From positions 186,001-250,000 of the forward strand of contig NW_020312024.1 in assembly GCF_003144115.1 (NCBI RefSeq): a DNA stretch of 64,000 nt. Direction: 5' to 3'. This DNA is from Tilletiopsis washingtonensis (Eukaryota > Basidiomycota > Exobasidiomycetes > Entylomatales). Positions 19,601-29,962 of the stretch are shown here, in pieces. Numbering within the stretch: position 1 is the first letter of the stretch; each line of letters starts with the position of its first letter. A program made the translations under genes and the position numbers. The notes under the pieces are model-generated. The model saw nothing but the letters and a program-made list of their open reading frames with translations. It had not been told where the DNA came from and did no database searches.

Positions 19601-22553
19601 ATGTCGCTCTCCGCCGGCTCGTCGCCTCGTCCGCGCGCCCGCGCCGCTCGTGGTCGTTCTCCTCTCTCGCCCTCGCCCCTCAATCTGCGCCCCTACGAGG
19701 CGCGCGAGAACTCGCCGCTGCGCCATCTCATCGATGCACCTTCTGGCAGCGGCCTCGGCCCTCGCTCTCGATCGCACCAGGCGCTGCAGCCGCTGAACTC
19801 GGCGCTCAACGTGCCCAACGCTGCAGTGGCGCAGGCTGGCAGTGGCGTGCGCGCGTCGTCGCCGTACAACGACTTCGTAGTGCGACCCGACGAGCCGTCA
19901 TGCGGCGAGATCGCTCGAGCTCCGGCAGCTCCACCCGATGCAGCGCTGGCGAACGAGCTGCGCAGCCTCTCCACTGAGGTGCGCGGTGGCCAGGCCTACC
20001 AGGCGGCGCGCCACCAGGAGGTGATGGGGGTGCGTAGTCGACGTGCACCCTGCTCTGCGCCGCACAGACTGACTCGACTCTTACTCATGGCCGTAGGTGC
20101 TGCGACAGATCGCTGGCGGCATGATGGCCGCTCGCCAAGGTGCACCGCCTGCGACGTCGCTGCGGACACACCTCGGCATCGGTGCACCGCCTGCGCGCAG
20201 CGTGAGACACGGCACCTTTCGGGGCGATGTGGGCCGTCCACTGACCTTCTTTCGCAGAACTCGCTCGATGGGACGCAGCCTGTGTCGCCACAGGTCGCCA
20301 TCACGCCGCCGACGCCCTTCAAGGCCTCTCGCTTCGCAACTCCTTCAAGTGCAGCGTCTGGTCCCTCTCTCTCCGGCCCAGCTCCAGCGACAGCCTCAAC
20401 CTCGACAGCGCCAGGCCCTGCCTCGTCAGCCGAGCCAGCCTTCGCCATGTCGCAGCCGAGCGTCCGCATCTCCATCCTCACGCTGCTCGATGGCAGCCAG
20501 ATCAGTCTGTGCATCTCGCGTTCCGACACGCCGACTCCGCTGCCTCAGAATGGCTCGATTGATCCGAAGGCGACGGACAATCGCAAATATCTCATTCCGA
20601 CTGCAACGCTGCTGAGCTCGCTGCAGAAGACGTGAGTCTTGAGCCAGCGGCTTGGGTCTGCGCATCCAATTGCATGTACTGACAAGGATTTCGCGCAGCT
20701 ATGACTTCGTGCTGAGCACGCGCAAGCCGGCGCCGGCGCAGCAGAACATGTCCACGCCGAGCACAGCGCCGGGCTACGCGACGATGCCGGGCCTGACGAA
20801 AGCCTCGCGACTGCGCAGCACCACACCGTCGACTTCGGAGGTCAGTCTGCTTGCCGTCTATCCGCTAGACTGAAAGCTCACGCATGCCTCTCAGCAGAGC
20901 ACCGCCATCACCACGCCTCGCATCCTCGATCCTCCGGCTTCTTCCGCGCCTCAAGACGCAGAACGTCAGGCCAAGGAGCAAGCGCGTCAAGCTTCTCTCA
21001 AGCGCGCGGCCGAAGAGGAAGCCGTCATTGCGGCGACGACGGTCATCAAGCCCAAGACCTACAGCAAAGGCCGCCGCAGTCAGCCTCACGTAGGTGGACT
21101 CGAGACGGCGGGCCATCCCAAGCACACTCAGCCTGCCAAGGACGACGCTTCTCCAATCGGCTTCCGTTTGCAGTGGCCCGACTACGACAATCCCGAGACG
21201 TTGCTTCCTGCGCCTGTCGATCAGCACCTTCCGCCGTTCGATTCGACTCGCTCTCGCTCAGGCACGCCGCTGCCTCAGGCATCGACCTCGCAGCGCACAA
21301 AGCCTGGCCCGCTGTACAACGGCCATGCCACGATGCGTGTTCCGGTGACCACGAGCACGCGTCAAGTGTCCCTCGACAGCATGGCTCGAGCCTCTGAGCT
21401 TCTCTCCGAGCCAGCCACCTCGCCGCAGCAGCGCGAGGCATCCGCAGCGCCCACCGAGGTCGACATCTCCTCGCCTGAAGCCTCGGCCTCGGAGCTCCGC
21501 GAGGGCGCTCTGATCCGCGAACGCCTCATGGCTGCGCTTCGCGATGCAGGATATGACGAGATGAGCCACCATGACCGTGAAGAGCTGCTCATCTCGACGT
21601 GTCTGGCACAGCATCGAGGTGCGAAACGTCGCATGCTGCAGCTGCAGCGCAACAGCGAGACGGCGGCCAAGGAGACGAATGCAGCGCATGAGGCGGAGAG
21701 ACGTGCGAATGCACTGGTGCAGCATCTGCAGCTTGAGGTGAGTGGCGCCTGCCTTGCCAACAAGCGCGCCAGACATGGATCACTGATGCTCGGCTACCTC
21801 TCCTCGCAGATGCAGCGCAAGCAGGAAGAAGCAGACGCTCGGCGTTCCACACTCGAGCGTCAGAACGCAGAGCTCCAGACGGAGCTGCAGCAGCTCCGTG
21901 CTCACGTGCAGCGCATCGACATGCACGCGATGCACGGCGACTACTTGCGTCGAGGACCCGAGAGCGGCGAGAACTCGCAAGAGACGTTCGGTGGCGACTC
22001 GACGGACCAGTCGACGCCGCAGCAGCAATTGCAGCAGCTGCAGCCGTCGCAACCGCAGCGCTATGGAACTCAACAGATGCTCTCGCCGCACGATCTCGGA
22101 CCGCGGTCGGCGCTTGCTGCTGAGAGCAGCCCCAGCGAGGCCATGCGCGGCCTAGAGCCTGTGCCGCGCCCTAGCGCACAGCAGCGCTCGCTGTCACTGC
22201 AGACCGGACGCGACATGCAGGCGCTGTATGGCGCTTCCGCCAGCGGCGCAAGTCACGTCGAGCCGCTCCCGCAGCTGGCAGAGCTGGCGTTCCAGGAGCT
22301 CATGAACGCCAGCTCGCGCGCAAACGACGACATGGAGATGCAGCACTCGCCGACTACACCCGTCGGGGCGCAAGGCGACACCGCGTCGCAGATCGGCGCT
22401 CAGCACCAGCACTCGCAGCAGTTCCAGCACTTCCAGCAACAGCAGCAACAGCTGAGCGCCGAGCATGGCTCCCTTGGCGGCACGATCGCATCGCTCATCA
22501 ACGGCACAAGCGAGTCACATGTGCGCACGGAGGCCAACGACATGCAGACGTGA
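19601..22553 (+). CDS. Unrecognised coiled-coil protein with Gln-rich C-terminus
   Basis: Six exons (19601-20029, 20097-20201, 20258-20631, 20699-20840, 20898-21737, 21810-22553) give about 877 residues. I do not recognise a family. The N-terminus is Ser/Pro/Arg-rich and likely disordered (SPRPRARAARGRSPLSPSP). A more structured stretch follows in exon 3 (ISILTLLDGSQISLCISR, NRKYLIPTATLLSSLQKTY). Exon 5 begins with a charged helix (DAERQAKEQARQASLKRAAEEE) and ends with a predicted coiled coil (LRDAGYDEMSHHDREELL onward, to ALVQHLQLE) that continues into exon 6 (RRSTLERQNAELQTELQQL). The C-terminus is Gln-rich, with QQQLQQLQ and a seven-Gln run. The exon 5 acceptor offers two CAG sites three bases apart (exon start 20895 or 20898). 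The last intron (72 nt) is stop-free and in frame, so its removal rests on good splice signals. A scaffold or cytoskeletal role is possible but unsupported. Confidence 0.75.
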
Positions 22554-23091
22554 GGCGCATCAGCAAGCGTCATGCGCGGCATACCGCCGTCCTCATGCCA
22601 TCGAGCGCGCCATGCTGCGGCCCGGTTTCTTCCTGTTCCTCGGCCACTTTCTCCTCCTCCTCGAGTCACCTCTCCGCACTGTCGGTCCTTCACATCTTCC
22701 GCGTTCTGGCCTCGTCATCATCGCGATACCTCAGCTGTCAATGTCATCGGCTTAGTCGTGCGTTGTGGCGGCCCGGAACCCGCTCGCAAGCGTGGGAACA
22801 GAGCAGTGTCGCCGCGAACGCTCTGCTTTGCGGGCCGCTACTGGTGCGGTCGAGCAGAGGCACCATCACGACAGACGCGCGCGAGTTGAAGGTGAAATTG
22901 TGGAGCGCAGTGAGGGTCGCACGGAGGACATGAGGAGACAGAGAAGGAGCGACGCGAGCGACTGACATGATGTGGAGGTGACACAAGACGAGACGGGGAA
23001 CACGGGTAATGATGAGGTGGCGCGCGAAGCAACAGGGAGCGTGGGAGGGTATAGGCGTCTCGCAGGGGCCGAGCGCTTGGCTTTTGCCGGT
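22554..23091. other. Convergent intergenic region
   Basis: About 540 bases between the stops of the coiled-coil gene and the Ser/Pro-rich gene. CTCCTC runs near 22640-22670 and GAGG-rich sequence near 22980 are seen. No gene or RNA was recognised; both transcripts should end here. Confidence 0.55.
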
Positions 23092-25188
23092 TTAAGACCT
23101 AGCGAGCGGCGAGAGAGCGCCACTGCTTGGCATCTTGCGCACGACGAGTCGCGGCATGTGCGTAGCAGCGACACCGCGGACATTGACGCGTACAGCCGTC
23201 GTGACGGTACCGACGCCAGTGCCGTTTCTGCGACGCACGAGCGAGGCAGGAGGGAGCGACGTGTCGTCAGAGAGATGCCGACGATGCGCACTCTCAAAGA
23301 CGCCGGGTGAGGCACTGAAGGCGCAGGCGGAGTGAGGCGCTGCAGAGACTTGCGCGGAGGAGAGGTGCAGAGGAGGAGGTCGACGACGACGCAGAGGTTG
23401 CGCGGAGCAGGTGGATGGAAGAGGCAGAGGCTGTGGCTGCGAGAACACCAGTGCCGCCTTGTTGCGAGCGGGCAGCGAGAGCTCGAGACTGTCTCGAGGC
23501 AGCGAGCCTCTGCGCACTCCCAGCTGTGGCGGAAGGGGAGGCAGCATGGGCGCACTCGCGAGCGTCGGCGCCGAGACGGAAGTGCCAAAGGTGGCGCGCA
23601 GCGGAGAGCTGCCGAGCGTGGTGGCGATGGAGCGATGCGCAGGCATTGCCTCGTCCTCGTCGCACGCGAACGGAGAGACACCGCCGCGCCATGCGTCGAT
23701 GAGCGTCTGGATGCGCTTCGTCATCGGGCTCTCTCCAGCTGCTGCCATAGAGTCCCGCTGCACCAGCTCTCGCACTCGTGTCGGAGTGCCAGCCTCGAAT
23801 GTCTCGCCGCGCAGTCGGCGGATGCGAGCCTTTCTGCCTGTCCGCTCCAGGAGGCGCGCAGCTCCCTCGTTCAGCATGCACGTCGAAGAGAGACCGAAGA
23901 GGCTCGTAGAGCGCTGATGCGGCGACATGGAGAGACGGCGAGGCGAGGCTTGCGAGAGAAGAGGCGTGCTGGAAGAACAGGCGAGCACAGGAGAGGCTGG
24001 CACCGACTGCGAGCCGACCGGGTCCGCTGAGCGGGTGCGCGAGGAGAGCGACAAGATGAACGACCAAGAGTCGTCGCCGCTGATGTCCATCTCGTCTAGC
24101 ACAGCAGTGAGGTCGGTTCTGCCCGCCTTCTCCTCGCTGCCCTCACATGTTTCCGCCAGATCTTCCACCCCTGCAACTTCCTCCTCGATTTCCGCCATCG
24201 GCTCGTCCACGCGCGGCGCCAGCATGCGTCGGGCAGCCATCATGGCCTCTTCCTGCGCCTGCAGAATGCCGCGGACGCTAGTCGCTGCAGCCGTCGGCGT
24301 GCGCTGCGGCACCTCGTCGTGCTGCATCGCAGTGTCGATCAGTTGAGGCGCGACGTCCTTCGGCGGCAGCGTCGGTGCCGGCGAAGACGGCAGCAGGCTG
24401 GCGAGAAAGGCCTCGCGCGAGCCAGCGACAGAGAAGTCAGAGGTCAGATCCATGGCGTTGCGGCGAGCATGCTTGCGTCGCGGCTTCGCCGCGGGCTCGA
24501 GAGAGATGCCGAGGCCCTCGAACGCGCTTTGCTCGTGGCTCTCGTTGCCCGTCGAGACGTGAGTGCGGCGCTTCAGAGGCGGAGTGCAGGGTGTGTTGAG
24601 AGTTGAGCAGCCGAGGCGGAAGGCCGCTAGACGAGCGACGTCATCGAGAGAGTCGAGGGACGGTGACAGTGTCTGCGTCTCGCTGAGAGAGTGACCGTCG
24701 ACTGCGGTCAAGGAAGCAGCGAAAGCCTTCTCGAAGGGATCGACGTTGAGCTCGAGATCGGGCGAGCAGCAGGTGAGGTCGATGCTGGAGAAGGAGCCGC
24801 CGCCTGAGGCGCAGTCGAGCGGCGCCAGAGCGACAGCAGGGCTGAGAGGAGGCGAGATGGAACGGGCAGAGCCGGAGCGAGTGCGGCGAAGCGACGTGGC
24901 TGCCTCGCTGAGGCACGAGAGATCACTGGCGCGCGAACTTGTGGGCGACCAGTCACCATCGCTGCCGCTGAGACGCGAGGGTGGAGAGAAGGAGTGGGTG
25001 TTGAGGGGACTGAGAATCACTGAGAGCAGACAGAGATGTCAGCTGGGTGGTATGGTGGGATCGGTCGGTCTGGACGCACCGCGAGCGAGCTTGGCCTCGG
25101 ACTCGTCGCTGTACCGAGCACGCCGCTGGTAGGTGAAAGGGTCGAGCGGAAGCATGACCTCGACGTCGTCGCTGTGCGAAGACTGCAT
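23092..25188 (-). CDS. Unrecognised Ser/Pro-rich protein, probable phosphorylation target
   Basis: Two exons (25080-25188 and 23092-25019) give 678 residues; the 60-base intron has a GTGCGT donor and a CAG acceptor and keeps the frame. I do not recognise a domain. The N-terminus is MQSSHSDDVEVMLPLDPF. The rest is rich in Ser, Pro, Thr and Arg, with many SP and TP sites (ILSPLNTHSFSPPS, SISPPLSPAVALAP, NTPCTPPLKRR), basic patches (KPRRKHARRN, RTGRKARIRRLRG) that could be nuclear signals, and one segment that looks conserved (ESPMTKRIQTLIDAW with GVSPF). Such composition is typical of disordered regulators phosphorylated by proline-directed kinases; that is inference. The gene is the left border of a 4.8-kb gene-free stretch. 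Confidence 0.75.
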
Positions 25189-28100
25189 GCTTGTGGTCAG
25201 GTGGGGAGGTTGAGGCGGAAGAGGAGCAGAGAGGGTGGGTGAGGGGCGTGCGGGTACGGCGCAGAGAGAGAGCAGAGAGGGGGTAGGATGCGCAGAGAGG
25301 CAGTGCGGTGCGAGTGAGGCAGAGAGAGCGTGTGTGTGTTGCGGCAGAGGAGGGGCAAGGTGGCTACGGAGGAGAGGCGACGGCGAGAGGTGGAGGTAGC
25401 GAAGGAGGCTGGAGTGCAGCGTGTGAGAGGTGAGACACTGTGTGGCGAGCTGACTCGAGCGAGGACGGCACCGGCTACTTGTAGGCACCTGCGCCTGTGT
25501 GAGAGCGAGACCTGCCAGATGGAGGCAAGGGCCAGACCCGCCTGCCAAGTCGGGCGCAGCGAGGCGTAGCCGCGGCCAGCGTGCGTGCCATGCCCGCGCA
25601 TGTCTGCGCCTCGCCCACGCCACCACCGCATTCCACCTCATGCTGACTCCTCTCTGAGCAGCTCCGTGCATGCCTGGTGGCGGCGCTTCTAGAACGGGCT
25701 GTCCACGCCCGCGCGAGGAGCGGGTGCGGAGAGATCCACGGCGACATCGCCCCGACGCGCGCGTGTTTGCAGCAGACGCGCCGCGCCGCCCGAGAAGCGC
25801 AGCAACTGGCCCGATGAGGCAGGCGAGCAAGCGCAGCCGTTGCAGGGTGCAGCGCCCGGCGTCCGAGCGAGCCGTCGAGATGCACCGGCTGCTGCGAGAG
25901 CGTGAGATGCCGCATGTGCTGAGCTTCGCGGTGCCGCGCTGACCTTCGCTTGGCACATCGCGCCTCCCTCTCTCCGCACCTCGCTGGCTGAGCCGGCCCC
26001 ACAGTGGCGCGCGCGTGCCGTGGCGTGCGAAAGCTCGGGCCCGAGGAGCCACCTGCGATGCGACGCGGGCCTTTTCGGGCGTTGGCAGCGCAACATGAGA
26101 GAGGAGAGGAGGCGGAGGAGGCCTCATGCTGCGAATTTGAAAGCGCAGCGCGTGCGGAGGCCCGATGGTCAGGCCCGAGGCAGCGCTGCGGCTCCGCTAC
26201 GCCCACCTTCGGAGCCCGAGCCGTGGCTGCGGCTAGCCCCACATGGGAGCTGCGCCTTCATGCTGCTGCATTGTACTCCAGAATCTGCCGTACTGCGCGC
26301 TGCGCCTGCGGCGTCGAGTGACATGCTCTCTGTCCAAGCTCGAGGCGCGGACAGCGGCGGAAGATGGCGGAGTGGCAGCGAGCGAGCTTGGCAGACACCC
26401 ACGCGCGCCCCGCCCCGCGGGTCCAGGCCTTCGAAATTAGCCGAGCTCCGCCATTCTCGTGCTTCGACTGCGCCCGCTCAGACGCTCACTCCGCCTCGCC
26501 GCGGCTATCAGAGGCTGCTGAAGCATGAAGCATGGTCTGAGCACCACGCTGCCGGGTACACAGAGCGCAGTTGCCCGCCTGCAGAGGCAGCAGGCGCAGG
26601 CAGGGCGTGCGAAGCGCAGCCACTCGAGTCAGCCAATTTACCCGGGCCCCGCCCTTGCGCGACCCTCCGAGCCCTCGCTCAAGCTCCATCACCATCGCCA
26701 AATGCAGGCCTTGAGGCTCGTGCTCAGGCTAAGTCAGCTCAACCTTGCGAGGAGGAAGTGCAGCCGCGCAGGCCGCATGTACGGCAGCGACTTCTCCATC
26801 GTGAACTGAGTCAGACGTGGACTGGAAGCGATTGCGCCCCGGGCCGCATGGCGCGTTCAGGGACCTGGTAGCGCTCCTCGGCTTCCCTTCATCTCTTCTC
26901 TCCTCATCTGAAGCGTCTGATCGGTCCATGAAGGTCTCTTCGTGATTTTAAGCGCAAAGATAGCCCTTCACAAGGTCGCTCGCGCAGCCCGTTCCAGCTC
27001 GATGCAAGCGAGGATGCAACACCGGCGCGTCTCGCTCTCGCACCCGCGCACCAAGCGAGGCGACGCTGGCTCGAGAGCGTCACGACCGAGCCTCTCCGCC
27101 AAGCTAGAGCCGACCCTCGGCACAGTGATTGACTCTTTGTCCTCAAGATCGTCCGTCATGTGACCAGACGAGCTCTGCATCCTCACAGCGGACGACAAGC
27201 CGATCACGGCCGATGACCCTCTCGTTCTCGTAGCTTCAGGCGCCTGTCAGGACACGACTGTCGTCCGAGCGCAAGATCTCGCGCTGCGTACGGATGCGTG
27301 AGTGCATCGCAAAGTGCAGCGCTCGCTGATGTGTCCTCTCGACTGCGCTGCGCCATCAACCGGCAGGAACCCTTTGCCCGCTTGAGTCTCGCTGGAAAGC
27401 GGAGGGCCGCCAGAATCGAAGGACGTGGCTTCGCCTAGGGTCTCGTCGCGCGGCAGAAGCATCGAAGGCAGCGTAGCGTGCAGACGAGGCTCCACGCATC
27501 GAAGGAAGCGATGCGCGATGGGAACGAGTCCGACCGGCTGCCGCACTCGCCGCAGAGGCAGCAGCCATGCGACGCTCACACGCTGCAGAGGTACGCAGAT
27601 CCGAGCGAAGCAAGAGCGAGGCGAGAAGGACTGACTCCGCTCGCCTGTCCAAAGCTTGGCGGGCCAGCGACATCGCTCAAGGCTAGCCAGCCGCTCAGCC
27701 GCGCTCAAGCACGCAGGGTCGCAAGCGGAGCGATCCGGCGCTCGGTCGGCAGCGGCATCAGAGCGTGCGCGGCAGGAGAGGAGCAGGCAGAGCCGAGTGC
27801 CATCCGTCTGCGCCGCGCTCATCTGCGCTGCAGTCTGAGGGGTGCCGCTGCGCCAACGGAGCGGCGATGCGAACGGCCACATGGGAGCTCTCATGCGGCG
27901 AGCCAGATCTCGCAGCTCGAGGGGCCTCGAGATGGAGCGAGCCGAGATACTCCGGACCCCGCTCCGCCCACGGCATGCCTTGCGCGCTGCGCAGCGCCAC
28001 ACGCGCAGCGCCGAGCCCTGCGCGCTGCAGAGAAGAGGGACGCGGGCGTCATCGCGCCGCAGGCCCTCGGAACCTCGCCTGCTGTGCTCCTCTCCCGACT

Positions 28101-29962
28101 GCATGCTGCCATCGCGAACCTGCGGCTCACCGACTCGCCGCTGCCGGGCCTTCCGTCGGCTCGGAAAGCCAGGGCACGCAGCCGCAGCGGCTGCCGCCTG
28201 CGAGATCTGGAGCGACGCATCGGCTGGTACACCCTCCGCTGCCGCAGCAATCCGAGGCCCTCCGTCTGCTGCCGACGCACGAGCACGTCTGCTGCTGGAG
28301 GACGGCGACTCGGGCTTCAGGATCGACGTCGTCGCAACAGCGAGCGGCAGAACGATGGGCCTCGTAGGCATGTGAGACGACTGCTGAGCTGACCGCGAGA
28401 CGAGCGTCAGCCACTCCTGAGCGGCAGGCGCCATCGGGATGCAGCGTTCTTGTCTAGCGCCTACGCTTCCAACCCTGCGAGAGGGTGCAGATGTGCGGCC
28501 CTACGGTGGAGACATGGAGGCGCTTCGCTCTGAGGGCAGGATGCTCGACGTCGTCCACTCGTCCCTGGGCGCTGGCTTGTCCGCGTGCGCATGTCGCAGC
28601 GTCGCATACACCCGGTGCGGAGCCCGGAGGGCGCTGACAGCACGGTCCAACGCTCGTCGCTGCCGGAGGGCATACCCAGCAGTGCACGCAGCGATGCATG
28701 ACATGAAAGGACGCCATGGGACAGTCAGCGCCGCGTGAGTGCGCCGCGCTGACGACGTGCTGGTTTGCGAGGCGCACGAGGAGCACCGTGAGCCCGTGGC
28801 CCGCGAGGCATGAGACGAAGCGGCAGGCGGCAGCAACAGCAGCGCGACGCTCCGCAGGGTGCTCCAAGGGCGGAGAGATGGCGGAGCGGCCCCGAGCCGG
28901 CGAGTGGGGGAGGTTGCTGCTGCCGCTGCCGCGAGGCGAGGCGCCGGGCCTGCTGCGTCTTGAATCGAATGGGCGCCGCGAGAGGGCGAGTATGCCGACG
29001 GCAGAGCGGCAGGCGCATGCCGCATCGTGGAGCTCCGCCCGAGGAGGTGAAGACGAGGCGCTCCGCGGCTCTCGCGCCCGCTCGGCAGCCGAGTGGGCGC
29101 AGGGGCAGCACTTCAGCCGCCACAAAGAGCGACGCGTGATGGCGGGGGGCGCAGAGTGCCCTCGCATGACGCCGGCGCAGCGCCTGTGTACCTCGCAGGC
29201 ACACAGCCGCGGGCGGCAGTGCGGCGCGAGGCCAGCATCAACGCGTGCAGCTGCGCCGCCTCGCCTCGCGCGGAACCGCGTGACCGGCGCAGGCCCGGTG
29301 CCTCTCCGCCGCTGCGGCGGCATCAGAACAGAAGGCGGCAGGCAGAGCGCTGCAGCCTCAGCGCAAGTCGGCGTCGCCGCCCGCCGCACTTCGCCGCCTG
29401 GGTGCTGCCGCCCGCTGCACTGCCGCCCCTCGCCGCCGTCGCCGCGCTGCTGCCGGCGGGCTCTCGTTCAAGCGGCGCGCGGAGGCAGGCACCTCGCGCG
29501 CGGCCTGCATGCGATGCCGCCCTCGCGCGGGCGCGCCCCTCGGTGGGTGTGCGGCAGGCGGCGCAGCGCACGCCGGCGACACCCGCAGAGTAAGAGTGCA
29601 GCAGCGCACACACGGCAGGCCGGCACGAGGCCGCGGCCCGCGCCGCGTCGCCTGAGAGCGGCGCTGCGCCGCTGCCACCGCTGCCGCAAGCCGCACCGAC
29701 AGCGAGTGACGGCCAGCGCAGGTCGGCCCATCGCTGCTCCCAGCCTCCATTCCTCGCGCGCACCCCTCTCGCCTGCGCACCCACACCACACACTCTCGCT
29801 CACACACTCTCACACACCACACGCGCTCCCTGCGCATCCTCCTCGCACCGTGCTGCGTCTGCCACCGAGCTCGCACGCGGCAGCCCGGCGAAACACCACC
29901 TCGGACTGCGCCTAGAGGGCTGCGCGCTCCTCTCTTCGCGCCCCTCGCGCCCCCTGCGCGCC
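25189..29962. other. Gene-free island of about 4.8 kb
   Basis: No credible gene was found on either strand. Open frames of up to about 400 codons exist, but their translations are Arg/Ala/Ser/Pro-rich, lack any domain, hydrophobic pattern or splice-supported continuation, and overlap each other on both strands as GC-rich noncoding DNA does. No transposase, reverse transcriptase, terminal repeat, tRNA or rRNA was recognised. A CCAAT lies at 26633-26637. The last 200 bases (29750-29960) form a CA/CT-rich tract typical of a leader for the gene starting at 29963. The flanking genes are divergent, so the island contains two promoters at least; the remainder is unexplained. Confidence 0.65.

Noticed and set aside
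27247-28434. Open frames of 395 codons (minus) and 304 codons (plus, 27478-28392) in the first gene-free island
   Set aside because: They overlap on opposite strands, are dominated by Arg, Ala, Ser and Cys, show no domain or hydrophobic pattern, and have no splice-supported extension. Long random frames are expected at this GC content.
28716-29915. 399-codon plus-strand frame before the PY-motif membrane gene
   Set aside because: Arg/Ala/Pro-rich, no motif, overlaps an equally long minus-strand frame, and ends in the CA/CT-rich leader of the next gene.
25189-29962. Transposon or LTR element as explanation for the gene-free island
   Set aside because: No terminal repeats, target duplications, transposase, integrase or reverse transcriptase motifs were seen on either strand.
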